From Heyndrickxia ginsengihumi (lineage in GTDB: Bacteria; Bacillota; Bacilli; Bacillales; Bacillaceae_C), in assembly GCF_011008565.1 (NCBI RefSeq), contig NZ_JAAIWK010000014.1:1-64000 (forward strand): a DNA stretch of 64,000 nucleotides, read 5' to 3'. Position numbers and translations under genes: made by a program. The notes beneath the pieces are model-generated. The model did no database searches, was not told the DNA's origin, and saw only the letters and a program-made list of their open reading frames with translations. Shown here one piece after another: positions 35,447 through 44,204 of this stretch; position 1 is the first letter of the stretch; each line of letters opens with the position of its first letter.

Positions 35447-35803
35447 ATGGATCGAAAAAAGGAACTAAAACAGCTTTATAAAGAAACACCAATTGAAGCT
35501 GGTATTTATCAAATCAAAAATACAATAAATGAAAAAATGTTTATTGGAAGTACTAGAAATTTTAAAACATTAAATGGAGTAACATTCACTTTAGAAACAG
35601 GCACACATACCAATAAAACGCTCCAAGATGAATGGCACCAATTTGGAAAAGAAGCTTTCACTATTGATATATTAGAGAAACTTAAAAAGAAAGATGATCC
35701 GTATTATAACGAAAAAGAAGCGCTGGCAGAATTGGAAAATAAGTGGTTGGAACAACTACAGCCATATGGTGAAAGGGGATATAACAAAAAGAAGTTCCGT
35801 TAA
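35447..35803 (+). CDS. GIY-YIG family nuclease
   Basis: 118 residues. AGIYQIKNTINEKMFIGSTR carries the GIY and YIG-like (FIG) elements and the catalytic Arg; LQDEWHQFGKEAFTIDILE and the Glu of AELENKWLEQL complete the fold. ATG 35447 is 7 bases after CAGGTG. It is paired with the DUF2087 gene. The target, whether DNA repair, editing or defence, is not known. Confidence 0.85.
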   Translation: MDRKKELKQLYKETPIEAGIYQIKNTINEKMFIGSTRNFKTLNGVTFTLETGTHTNKTLQDEWHQFGKEAFTIDILEKLKKKDDPYYNEKEALAELENKWLEQLQPYGERGYNKKKFR

Positions 35804-36317
35804 ATTAAGAGCAGAACTTTATAAAACAGATTCATAGATTATGATTAGGGCGTTTCGTTATAAATTTCCATCTCATATCCAATTGTTATGTTCAAGTTGT
35901 CATACATGGCGGGCATGTTACTGTATTTTTAAAAAGGGCGGCATACTATTCGCTCGATTCAAAAATCTTTGTATATAAGCTTTGGACAAAGTAAATTAAT
36001 TGCCGTATAACGGATTGAAAGTTCATACAACTCTAATGTTGAAGGGATGGTAAAAACAGGAAGTATACAATTTAGACCTTCTTTAGGTGGGAAACACAAA
36101 GTCGGATAAAGGTTTATAACGAGGACTGTCAACATAAGAATATGCTAACATATGTTGCCACTAAAGCAGTAAAATCATCATTTTATGAATTTAATCATAT
36201 ATCATCATTTGATAATGTATAATCGTTCAAATGAAATAAGCTATTTTTATTGACAAATAGAATGAATGTATTTATAATCGAATTCATATTAATGAACCAA
36301 TTCTAAATATTTAAAAT
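35804..36317. other. Spacer with no recognisable gene
   Basis: About 510 bases with only short frames. The last 30 bases before 36318 resemble those preceding the second repeat copy at 36854, so part of this stretch may be the remnant of a duplicated gene. Confidence 0.35.
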
Positions 36318-36367
36318 TGCCGATTGGTCAACCAAAGGCACCTGTATATATGCAGGTGCCTTTTTGA
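36318..36367 (+). terminator. Terminator hairpin within 33-bp direct repeat, copy A
   Basis: The 33 bases 36318-36350 are repeated exactly at 36854-36886. They run into a perfect 11-bp stem, AAAGGCACCTG (36334-36344) with CAGGTGCCTTT (36353-36363), and a T run. Confidence 0.8.
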
Positions 36368-36442
36368 TTTTTAATGAAAATGTTGCGAGATAAGCGATAT
36401 CTTTAAACGAATTTAATATTCTTTAGGAGGGTGGAAGGAAAG

Positions 36443-36820
36443 ATGCCAGAAATTGATGCAACCTCAAGAAATATGTTTAAGAAGGAAAAACATCCCTTAA
36501 AGCAAAATGAACATTTAAACTTACCTGATTTACTGTTCTTTAATTGGTGCCAGCAACAATACAATGTTAACAGAGGTATATATAATACAATTGATCAATG
36601 GTTTTATCACTATGGTATAAAAGAAATTTTGCCTCGTCGGCTTTACATTTTATCATTTTTAAGATTTGCTTTAGATAAAAAATTAGTCACTGATTCAAAA
36701 AAGTTTATTCGTTTCGGAAATGGAGGATTGACGAAGCAGCTTGCGGTATTTATGACAGAAACAGAAAATGAGAGTGAGAAGACAGCTCTATATTTATATT
36801 CAACATTGCCAAACATTTAG
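36443..36820 (+). CDS. Hypothetical protein bracketed by a direct repeat
   Basis: 125 residues from ATG 36443, which follows AGGAGGGTGGAAGG; GTG 36431 is the alternative. No recognised motif. It is mixed alpha/beta with LPDLLFFNWCQQQYN, IDQWFYHYGIKEILPRRLYI and a C-terminal TALYLYSTLPNI. No signal or membrane segment. The same 33-base repeat with terminator stands before and after the gene, suggesting a past tandem duplication. Function unknown. Confidence 0.6.
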   Translation: MPEIDATSRNMFKKEKHPLKQNEHLNLPDLLFFNWCQQQYNVNRGIYNTIDQWFYHYGIKEILPRRLYILSFLRFALDKKLVTDSKKFIRFGNGGLTKQLAVFMTETENESEKTALYLYSTLPNI

Positions 36821-36853
36821 TTTTTAATAAATATTCTAAATTAACATAAATCA

Positions 36854-36905
36854 TGCCGATTGGTCAACCAAAGGCACCTGTATATAAACGGGCGCCTTTT
36901 TATTT
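36854..36905 (+). terminator. Terminator hairpin within 33-bp direct repeat, copy B
   Basis: Exact copy of 36318-36350 at 36854-36886. The hairpin here is weaker: AAAGGCACC pairs with GGGCGCCTTT with one mismatch, then a T run. Confidence 0.7.
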
Positions 36906-37000
36906 ATACTTGTCCTCCTAGAAACATGTCGCTTTAAATACGAGTTATTCAATAGGAAAAATAATATTTAAAGAATGTTGAGAAGAAAGGAAGTATGAAG

Positions 37001-37543
37001 ATGAACAAAGTGACAGTTATTTCTGCAAGTCCATCTGAAAAGTCAAGATTAAATGGGATCCTTAATTATGTAAACACTTATTTGGAACATGCTGATATCG
37101 AACTTGATGTGATCGAAATTCGCAATCTTCCAGCCGAGGATTTAATCCACGCCAATTTTAGCAGTGAAGAAATACAAGAAGCAAATAATAAAATTGCGGA
37201 TTCTTCATTTGTTGTGATTTTAACGCCAATTTATAAGTCGTCTTTTTCTGGTCTTCTAAAAACCTATTTGGATTTACTGCCCCAAAATAGTTTAGATGAT
37301 AAAACAATTTTACCAATTTCTATTGGAGGGACATTCGGGCACTTGCTCATGATTGATTATGCACTTAAGCCGGTGCTCTGTGCACTTGGTGCCACCCACA
37401 TTTTAAAAGGAGTCTTTGTACTAGATAGTCAAGTAAAAAAATTAGGAAATCATCTATTCGAATTAGAAGCAGAGGTAAAAGATCGTTTAAATACATCGTT
37501 GAATTCGCTCGAGATAAAGAGTGTAAGCAATATTCCTATATAA
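37001..37543 (+). CDS. FMN reductase, SsuE-like
   Basis: 180 residues. ISASPSEKSRLNGILNYV is the phosphate loop; LTPIYKSSFSGLLKTYLDLL and LPISIGGTFGHLLMIDYALK are SsuE signatures. ATG 37001 is 6 bases after AAAGGAAG; ATG 36995 is too close. No sulfonate monooxygenase or transporter is adjacent, so the partner is unknown. Third FMN reductase of the window and the most divergent. Confidence 0.85.
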   Translation: MNKVTVISASPSEKSRLNGILNYVNTYLEHADIELDVIEIRNLPAEDLIHANFSSEEIQEANNKIADSSFVVILTPIYKSSFSGLLKTYLDLLPQNSLDDKTILPISIGGTFGHLLMIDYALKPVLCALGATHILKGVFVLDSQVKKLGNHLFELEAEVKDRLNTSLNSLEIKSVSNIPI

Positions 37544-37721
37544 CCATCAAGCTTTATCGAGATTACGCTCAAATCCTCAACAGAAAGCTTTATATTTCTG
37601 GTTTTGCCTGGAATGCTTTATATAAACTGAGCATAAATATTTGCGTTTTTATGAAACGTATTCATATAAGTAAAATGAAAATATAGTATAGAAGGTTTAT
37701 TGATATGGGGGCAAACTTGCG

Positions 37722-38020
37722 ATGTTAAGTGAATTGTTAGAAGGTATTGATTACTTATTCGATTTTTTAACTTTTATAATCCCTATAGGGAACGAGTGGC
37801 AAAAGCAAATCTAAAGTGGGTCAAAAAACAAGATTGTTTTTTTGACTATAAAAATGATCCGAAGTGGGAAAATATGCTAGAACATGATAAAAGAATGCGG
37901 CGGATTTTAGGCTCTTATTCTCATGAAAAATTGATGCATAACTGTACATTACAAGAAGCGATGAAAAAGGAGCTAATTAAAACTTACGAAAGTCGGAAGC
38001 TTAGCTGGAAAATTAAGTAA
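37722..38020 (+). pseudogene. Frameshifted small gene of unknown family
   Basis: ATG 37722 opens MLSELLEGIDYLFDF and then meets a run of six T. Adding one T would continue as FNFYNPYRERVAKANLKWVK, the frame that reads on through DYKNDPKWENMLEHDKRMRR to TAA 38020. So the gene is one about 100 codons long with a single-base loss, real or from sequencing. Confidence 0.65.
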
Positions 38021-38133
38021 TGAAATGGATGTTTATAATATTCAATTACTTGACAGTGTCTCTTAATAGCTCACCCATTAAATAATGGGTTTATACTAAT
38101 ATATAAATATTCTTCTTTTCGAGGTGAGTGTAG

Positions 38134-38787
38134 TTGAGAAAGCAAGAGACGAGTTTAAATTTAGATTTAGAGCGTATTGTCTTTATCGGAAGAAACTTTG
38201 AGGAATATTGTAACATGTTTTCTTATCAAAGAAGAAATTAGAGGATAGAAAAATACTCGTTTGTCCGGCAGGGGCATGTTCGTTTACAGCTGTCGGAAAT
38301 AGGCTAGGTTTAGATATAACAGCCTGTGATATTGCCTATTATTATGATGCTGAAGATTTGAAACAGGAAGGTCTTCATGATGTTGAACATACGATAAAGC
38401 ATATGGAAAAAGCTCAAAACCATTATGTATGGGCGAATTTCAAAAACGTTGGAGAACTGCGAATCAATCGTTTAACAGCATTGGAAGATTGTACTGATGA
38501 TATAGTAAAAGGGTCAGGGAGATACGTTCCTGCTACATGACCAACTTTGCCGTTTACGGATCAACAATTTGATCTCGTTCCGTCTGCACATTTTCTATTT
38601 ATGTACGGAGATCACTTAAATTACCATTTTCATATTGAGACAATAAACGAATTATTAAGGGTTGCAAAAGAAGAAATTCGTATTTTTTCTTACGAATTAT
38701 GGATGTATCGTTGAAGAAGTGAAAGTGCCATATGAATTTCAAAGGAATGCGAACACAATGTTAAAAATAATAAAGGGTGTGAAGTAG
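38134..38787 (+). pseudogene. Broken SAM methyltransferase gene
   Basis: TTG 38134 after GAGGTGAG begins LRKQETSLNLDLERIVFIGR and is frameshifted near 38230. The next frame has CPAGACSFTAVGNRLGLDIT and ACDIAYYYDAEDLK (motif I and after) to a TGA at 38538. It resumes as PTLPFTDQQFDLVPSAHFLF, is frameshifted again near 38690, and ends VEEVKVPYEFQRNAN. At least two frameshifts and one nonsense codon. Confidence 0.8.
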
Positions 38788-38815
38788 AGGAACAACGTTC
38801 GGAGTTGTTCCTTTG
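38788..38815 (+). terminator. Terminator after the broken methyltransferase gene
   Basis: AGGAACAAC (38788-38796) pairs with GTTGTTCCT (38804-38812), followed by TTG and TTTTG. Confidence 0.7.
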
Positions 38816-38946
38816 TTTTGGATACAAACTTCATTGCAACTTTTATAAAGTTTGTTAAAATATGATTATTCAGGAAAAATAGAATATGAACATAATAGAT
38901 AAACTGACTTTTTTAAGATACTAGGCTAAGGGAAGGAAAGGTCGCC

Positions 38947-39936
38947 ATGAAAGTGTTAGTAATGACATTAAGGGAGAGAATTGAGCGGTTTTCCGATTTT
39001 TCCATTATCCCGAAAGATTGGACATTGGTGTTTGCTGGCTATGAAAGCGACACAGAAAAGCTGCTGGAAATCGGTATGGATGCTGATACCATTTTTGTTG
39101 ATGCCATTCAGCCTGTCAAAAAAGGGCTAATTGAAAGAATGCCAAATTTGAAATTGATTCATTCTGAAGGCGTTGGTTATGACCGAATTGATTATAATGC
39201 TGCAAAGAAAAAAGGCGTTTTTGTCTGCAACAATGCGGCTGCAAATAGCAGAGCCGTTGCTGAACAAGCGGTATTGTTAATGCTGGCTGTTTTAAGGAGG
39301 ACGGTTGAAGGTGACAAAATGGTAAGAGAGGCAAGGCAAATAGAGGCAAAAAGTAATTGGAGCCTAGAAGGGATTCGTGAACTTTGGAACTGCCATGTTG
39401 GTATTATCGGAATGGGGGCAATTGGACAAGAGACGGCAAAACGGCTCAAAGGTTTTGAAACAAAAGTCAGCTATTACAGCAGACATCGGCTACCGGAAGA
39501 ATTGGAAACTGAACTGGAGGCAACCTATTTGCCATTAGATGCATTGCTACAGCAGTGCGATATTATTAGTCTTCATTTGCCGGCCAATTCTGAAACGAAA
39601 GATTTTATGAATTTGGATCGTTTCCGTCAGATGAAGGAATCTTCTATTCTTATCAATACATCACGAGGGGACATCGTTGATCAGCATGCTTTAATGTTTG
39701 CGCTGAAAGAAAGGATGATCGCAGGCGCAGGTCTTGATACGATTTCACCAGAACCGGTGACGCAAAATAACATCCTATTGCAGCTGCCTGAAGAAATCAA
39801 ATATAACATTATTTTTTCCCCACATATCGGCGGTGTGACTGAACAGGCTTTCATACATATGCATCGCTTTGTTTGGGAGAATATGAAGCGGGTTGCAGAA
39901 GGAAACAGACCAAAACATATTGTCAACGGATTATAA
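38947..39936 (+). CDS. D-2-hydroxyacid dehydrogenase (NAD-dependent)
   Basis: 329 residues. IIGMGAIGQETAKRLKGF is the NAD loop; ILINTSRGDIVDQHAL has the catalytic Arg, DTISPEPVTQNN the Glu position and FSPHIGGVTEQAF the His. AAGGAAAGG precedes the ATG. An aminotransferase gene follows 20 bases later, so the pair may interconvert a keto acid, hydroxy acid and amino acid. Substrate not determined. Confidence 0.88.
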   Translation: MKVLVMTLRERIERFSDFSIIPKDWTLVFAGYESDTEKLLEIGMDADTIFVDAIQPVKKGLIERMPNLKLIHSEGVGYDRIDYNAAKKKGVFVCNNAAANSRAVAEQAVLLMLAVLRRTVEGDKMVREARQIEAKSNWSLEGIRELWNCHVGIIGMGAIGQETAKRLKGFETKVSYYSRHRLPEELETELEATYLPLDALLQQCDIISLHLPANSETKDFMNLDRFRQMKESSILINTSRGDIVDQHALMFALKERMIAGAGLDTISPEPVTQNNILLQLPEEIKYNIIFSPHIGGVTEQAFIHMHRFVWENMKRVAEGNRPKHIVNGL

Positions 39937-39955
39937 ATGGGAGAGGAAGACAAAA

Positions 39956-41143
39956 ATGATTGCAGAAGAATACAAACAAATGTTAGGAAAAAAATCTGTC
40001 ATAAGAGAGATTGCTGAATATGGTGCAGAAAGAGCAAAAGAAATCGGATATGAACATGTTTTTGATTATAGTTTAGGGAATCCTTCTGTTCCAGTTCTAC
40101 AAGCTTTTACAGATAAACTTATAGAATTAGCATCAAGCAGCGATCCAGGTGCGGTCCACGGGTATAGTCCAAGTCTTGGGATTGATTCCGTGCGCGAAAA
40201 AGTTGCGCAGTCATTAAAAAGACGTTTTGGCATGGATTATCAAAAAGAGCATATTTTTATGGTTTCAGGAGCTGCCGGTGGGCTTGCCCATGCACTTAGG
40301 GCCGTAACAGTCAAAGGAGATGAAGTTATTACCTTTGCTCCATATTTTCCAGAGTACGATCCTTATGTGAATAAAACGGGTGCCGTTTTAAAAGTTGTAC
40401 CAGCAAATACTGCTGATTTTCAAATAAACTTTACGGAATTCGAAAAGATGCTAACGCCTAACGTTACAGCAGTCATTATCAATTCCCCAAATAATCCGTC
40501 TGGGATTGTGTATTCTACGGACACGTTAAAACAATTGGCACAACTTTTACAGGATAAAGAAAAAGAATATGGACATGAAATTTACTTAATTTCCGACGAA
40601 CCATATAGGGAAATTGTCTTTAAGAATGTTGATGCACCATATATTGCGACATTTTATCAGAATACGATAACATGCTATTCTTTCAGTAAATCATTATCGA
40701 TACCTGGTGAACGAATTGGCTACATTGCAGTTAACCCAGCATGTAAAGATGCAGCATTAATTGTTAACATATGTGGACAGATTTCAAGAGGGATTGGTCA
40801 TAATTGTCCACCATCCATTATTCAGCTTGCCATTGCAGAAGTAATTGACATGACAGCTGATTTATCCGTGTACGAAACTAATATGAATATTTTATACAAT
40901 GAATTAACGAATCTTGGTTTTTCTTGTGTGAAGCCGGGAGGGACTTTTTATATGTTCCCAAAAGCTTTGGAAGATGACGCAGTTGCATTCTGCAAAAGAG
41001 CATTAAAATACAATCTATTATTAGTTCCAGCAGATAGCTTCGGTTGTCCAGGCTATTTCCGGATAGCATACTGCATCCCAACTGAAAAAGTTGAACGCTC
41101 CCTTAATGCTTTCAGAAAACTAGCTGAAGAATATAAAAAGTAA
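39956..41143 (+). CDS. PLP-dependent aminotransferase, class I/II
   Basis: 395 residues from ATG 39956 (GGGAGAGGAAG upstream; the frame is open earlier). VSGAAGGLAHALRAV, INSPNNPSGIVY, SDEPYREIVF and YSFSKSLSIPGERIGYIAV, with the PLP Lys, are all present. FRIAYC carries the substrate-binding Arg. Aspartate-aminotransferase-like. It follows the hydroxyacid dehydrogenase gene in an apparent two-gene operon. Confidence 0.9.
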   Translation: MIAEEYKQMLGKKSVIREIAEYGAERAKEIGYEHVFDYSLGNPSVPVLQAFTDKLIELASSSDPGAVHGYSPSLGIDSVREKVAQSLKRRFGMDYQKEHIFMVSGAAGGLAHALRAVTVKGDEVITFAPYFPEYDPYVNKTGAVLKVVPANTADFQINFTEFEKMLTPNVTAVIINSPNNPSGIVYSTDTLKQLAQLLQDKEKEYGHEIYLISDEPYREIVFKNVDAPYIATFYQNTITCYSFSKSLSIPGERIGYIAVNPACKDAALIVNICGQISRGIGHNCPPSIIQLAIAEVIDMTADLSVYETNMNILYNELTNLGFSCVKPGGTFYMFPKALEDDAVAFCKRALKYNLLLVPADSFGCPGYFRIAYCIPTEKVERSLNAFRKLAEEYKK

Positions 41144-41254
41144 GAGCATCGTTTTATATACATTTGCAGGAAGAGTCTTTGAGAAGATATTGTCATTATA
41201 CTTTCAGATGAGGATGTGCTATACTGTTTTTTATCATAATAAAAGAGGTGATGG

Positions 41255-41344
41255 GTGGACGATGATTCACTAATCTTATTTTTGTCATTTGAAATCGAAT
41301 ATTTCAAATTATACGAAATAGGATTAGTCTGCCCATTTTTATAA
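41255..41344 (+). CDS. Leader peptide of the vmlR attenuator (putative)
   Basis: A 29-codon frame from GTG 41255, preceded by AGAGGTG, to TAA 41342. Its coding region overlaps a long hairpin: GGGTGGAC (41253-41260) with GTCTGCCC (41327-41334), ACTAATC with GATTAGT, and ATTTGAAAT with ATTTCAAAT, followed by ATTTTTA. A ribosome stalled here by antibiotic would melt the hairpin. Very short frames from ATG 41251 and ATG 41262 are alternatives. Confidence 0.5.
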   Translation: MDDDSLILFLSFEIEYFKLYEIGLVCPFL

Positions 41345-41346
41345 AC

Positions 41347-41426
41347 GACAAAGCTATCGATGAAGTAGCTTTTTTGTCATACAAATGTACGGCTAATCCT
41401 TCCAAATAACTGGGAGGATTTTTTTA
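41347..41426 (+). terminator. Tandem attenuator terminators in the vmlR leader
   Basis: First: GACAAAGCTA (41347-41356) against TAGCTTTTTTGTC (41366-41378). Second: AATCCTTCC (41395-41403) against GGGAGGATT (41412-41420), followed by five T. Both precede the start codon, so they regulate read-through rather than end an upstream gene. Confidence 0.75.
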
Positions 41427-41428
41427 TT

Positions 41429-41454
41429 CTCCCTGTCATAGAGGGGGAGATAAA
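41429..41454 (+). promoter_or_regulatory. Hairpin sequestering the vmlR ribosome site
   Basis: CTCCC (41429-41433) can pair with GGGAG (41445-41449), part of the Shine-Dalgarno AGGGGGAG that lies 5 bases before the ATG. This would add translational control to the transcriptional attenuators. Confidence 0.6.
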
Positions 41455-43092
41455 ATGAAAGAACTATTGAAGTTATGTAATATTAGCCATGAAGTAATGG
41501 ATTTTAAAATGTTTAAAAATATGAATGCTAGTGTGCAGCAAGGTGAAGTGATCGGTATTATTGGCAAAAATGGTGCTGGTAAGTCCACATTGCTGCAATT
41601 CATAAATAATGATGTTGTGCCAACAGGAGGGAAGCTGCAATGGTTGCAACAAGATTTGAACATTGTTCTCGTTGAACAAGAAAAAGAAACATTTTCTTTT
41701 GAAGGCATAAACGCTGCTGAAGTGAAATTACGAAAGAAGTGGCACGTTCCAACCAATGATTTTTCACAATTAAGTGGTGGAGAAAAATTAAAAGCACGGC
41801 TCGCACGAGGTTTTTCAAAAGACGCCGATCTTTTACTATTAGATGAACCGACAAATCATCTCGATGAACATAGTATAGAGGATCTAAAAAAACAAATGAA
41901 GATTTATAAAGGCACGATTATATTTGTATCACATGATCGTTATTTTTTGGATTCTGTTGCAACAAAAATTTGGTCAATTGAAGAGCAACATCTTATTGAA
42001 TATAAAGGAAACTACTCAACCTATATAGAATTTCGTAAGCAGAAGCGGCTTTCCCAACAACGTGAATATGAAAAACAACAAAAAATGGTTGGACGGATTG
42101 AAAGTCAAATGGCCGAACTCACTTCTTGGTCGAAAAAAGCCCATGCACAATCAACAAAGAAGGAAGGGGTTAAAGAATATCATCGTGTAAAAGCAAAGCG
42201 TATGGATGCTCAAGTAAAGTCAAAACAAAAGCGTCTTGAAAAAGAGCTAGAAAAAACAAAAGTAGGTCCTATTCAGAAAGAATATGTTGTACAATTTTCG
42301 ATTAAAGCGGGTGATAAGATTGGAAAAAGATTTTTAGAAGTAAAGAATGTCAGCAAATCATTCGAGGAGCGAGCATTATTTAAAAATGTCAATTTTACAA
42401 TTCAGCATGGTGAGAAGGTCGCAATCATAGGTCCAAATGGTAGTGGAAAGACGACATTATTAAACATCATGTTCGGGAAGGAGGAGTCTGAAGGGGACAT
42501 ATGGATTTCTCCAACTGCCAATATTGGTTATTTAACGCAAGAAGTGTTTGATTTACCGCTTGAGTTAACACCAGAAGAACTCTTTTTTCAAGCATCATTT
42601 GCGGCACGAGGAAGAGTCCAAACGTTAATGAAACATCTAGGATTTATACCATCACAATGGACAGAGCCTATTAACAAGATGAGTATGGGTGAACGTGTGA
42701 AGTGTAAGTTAATGATGTATATATTAGAGGAAAAAGATGTGCTCATTTTAGATGAGCCAACAAACCATCTTGACTTACCTTCACGGGAACAGCTGGAAGA
42801 TACACTAGCGCTGTATAATGGTACGCTTCTTGTCGTTTCCCATGATCGTTATTTCCTTGAAAAAACGACGAATAGCAAACTCGTTATTTTAAATAACAGT
42901 ATACGGAAGCAATTGAATGAGTCGTTTGCGAAAAGAGACAATCTCGACGAGCTTATATTAACGCTTGAAACAGAAAGACAAGAAGTGTTAGGAAAGCTCA
43001 GCTTTATGACACCGAATGAGCAAATGTATTCTGAACTCGATAAAAAATTTATTGAGCTGACAAAACAAATAAATGATCTGAAAAAAGAATAA
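41455..43092 (+). CDS. vmlR: ABC-F ribosomal protection protein VmlR
   Basis: 545-residue soluble ATPase that displaces lincosamide, streptogramin A and pleuromutilin antibiotics from the ribosome. Two ATPase domains: Walker A GIIGKNGAGKSTLLQ and AIIGPNGSGKTTLLN, signatures LSGGEKLKARLARG and MSMGERVKCKLM, Walker B LLLLDEPTNHLDE and VLILDEPTNHLDL. The linker EYEKQQKMVGRIESQMAELT and SWSKKAHAQSTKKEGVKEYH nearly match B. subtilis VmlR, as does the C-terminal ETERQEVLGKLSFMTPNE. Expression is probably antibiotic-inducible through the leader. Confidence 0.95.
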   Translation: MKELLKLCNISHEVMDFKMFKNMNASVQQGEVIGIIGKNGAGKSTLLQFINNDVVPTGGKLQWLQQDLNIVLVEQEKETFSFEGINAAEVKLRKKWHVPTNDFSQLSGGEKLKARLARGFSKDADLLLLDEPTNHLDEHSIEDLKKQMKIYKGTIIFVSHDRYFLDSVATKIWSIEEQHLIEYKGNYSTYIEFRKQKRLSQQREYEKQQKMVGRIESQMAELTSWSKKAHAQSTKKEGVKEYHRVKAKRMDAQVKSKQKRLEKELEKTKVGPIQKEYVVQFSIKAGDKIGKRFLEVKNVSKSFEERALFKNVNFTIQHGEKVAIIGPNGSGKTTLLNIMFGKEESEGDIWISPTANIGYLTQEVFDLPLELTPEELFFQASFAARGRVQTLMKHLGFIPSQWTEPINKMSMGERVKCKLMMYILEEKDVLILDEPTNHLDLPSREQLEDTLALYNGTLLVVSHDRYFLEKTTNSKLVILNNSIRKQLNESFAKRDNLDELILTLETERQEVLGKLSFMTPNEQMYSELDKKFIELTKQINDLKKE

Positions 43093-43213
43093 TCGTCAGT
43101 AATAGAAACTCTCTCGGCACAGATATCTGTTAAAATGAAGGAATTATCACCATTTATCTCGAAAGAACAATCATATTCAAGTAAATCAGCTTCATAAAGG
43201 AGAGCTTCTTTTA

Positions 43214-43675
43214 ATGGAAATTAGACGAGACGATTTAACAGGGCAGAAAGTAAAAGAGTTAGTGGCGGAACATCTTGGTGGGATGGCACAGCATTCGCCG
43301 CCTGAAAGTATACACGCACTAAATCTTGATGAATTGCAGAAACCGGAAATTACTTTTTGGTGCGCATGGGAAGAAGATGATTTACTTGGCTGTGGAGCAC
43401 TAAAAGAACTGAATGATGATCACGGCGAAATTAAATCCATGCGAACCACTTCAGAGCATCTAAGAAAAGGCGTTGCTACGCAAATGCTTAAGCACATTAT
43501 CGATGAGGCTAATCGACGCGGCTATAAACGGTTAAGTTTGGAGACGGGGGCAGTGGAAGCTTTCACACCGGCTCGAAATCTTTATAAACATTTTGGATTT
43601 CAATTTTGTAAGCCGTTTGCAGATTATAAAGAAGATCCAAATAGTGTATTTATGACAAAAAGTCTACAATTATAA
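43214..43675 (+). CDS. GNAT-family N-acetyltransferase
   Basis: 153 residues. IKSMRTTSEHLRKGVATQML is motif A with the acetyl-CoA loop; LSLETGAVEAFTPARNLYKH and FGFQFC are motif B. The layout resembles YjdJ/YhfO-like acetyltransferases of small molecules. AAAGGAGAG precedes the ATG. ywbE follows after 32 bases, possibly in the same transcript. Confidence 0.87.
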   Translation: MEIRRDDLTGQKVKELVAEHLGGMAQHSPPESIHALNLDELQKPEITFWCAWEEDDLLGCGALKELNDDHGEIKSMRTTSEHLRKGVATQMLKHIIDEANRRGYKRLSLETGAVEAFTPARNLYKHFGFQFCKPFADYKEDPNSVFMTKSLQL

Positions 43676-43707
43676 AAGATTTTTATATATCGGGAGGATA
43701 GAATCAT

Positions 43708-43902
43708 ATGGCAGGAACGATAAGAGAGCAAATTAAACAAGGAACAAAGGTAAAAGTTGTACAAAAGCAAGACCAACGTTCTGGAAAACTAACTGAAGGT
43801 GTTGTTTCTAAAATCCTAACTAATTCCGCTACACATCCACATGGTATTAAGGTGATGTTGGAAAATGGCATTGTTGGCAGAGTGAAAGAAATTTTGAACT
43901 AA
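43708..43902 (+). CDS. ywbE: YwbE-family protein
   Basis: 64-residue small basic protein. IREQIKQGTKVKVVQKQDQR SGKLTEG and THPHGIKVMLENGIVGRVK match the YwbE family throughout, a predicted beta-barrel of KOW-like size. CGGGAGGA precedes the ATG. Function unknown; nucleic-acid binding has been suggested from the fold. Confidence 0.9.
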   Translation: MAGTIREQIKQGTKVKVVQKQDQRSGKLTEGVVSKILTNSATHPHGIKVMLENGIVGRVKEILN

Positions 43903-44005
43903 CATGAATCGTGCTGAATCTATGATGCACCATGTACTCAATCATTCGTGTTTAATCAAAAATATGGAAAGAAATCGTAAAACGGCACTTTTTTAACATT
44001 GAATA

Positions 44006-44094
44006 TGATATAATATAAACAGTTTCATAAAGAGCTAACGAGGAGGAGTCTGTCACCAAGGGAGTTTTATGCCCTTTGGTAGCAGACTCTTTTT
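44006..44094 (+). promoter_or_regulatory. Promoter and long leader hairpin before the ArsB/NhaD permease
   Basis: An extended -10, TGATATAAT (44006-44014), would start transcription near 44020. A strong two-part stem follows: GAGTCTG (44046-44052) with CAGACTC (44083-44089), and ACCAAGGG with CCCTTTGGT inside, then TTTTT. As it lies 110 bases before the coding start, an attenuator is likelier than a plain terminator. GGCCTG near 44134 and CAGGCC near 44181 could form a further stem. Confidence 0.5.
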
Positions 44095-44204
44095 GTATGT
44101 TATGCAAATGAACTACAAATCATATTGGAACGAAGGCCTGTACATCTTGGATGAACGATAGTTTTTTCATGAAATGTTTCAGGCCGAATGGTTGAAAAGG
44201 AGTG

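Noticed and set aside
44046-44094. Possible manganese or other known riboswitch before the permease
   Set aside because: None of the conserved yybP-ykoY or other riboswitch core sequences I know are present; only a strong hairpin is visible.
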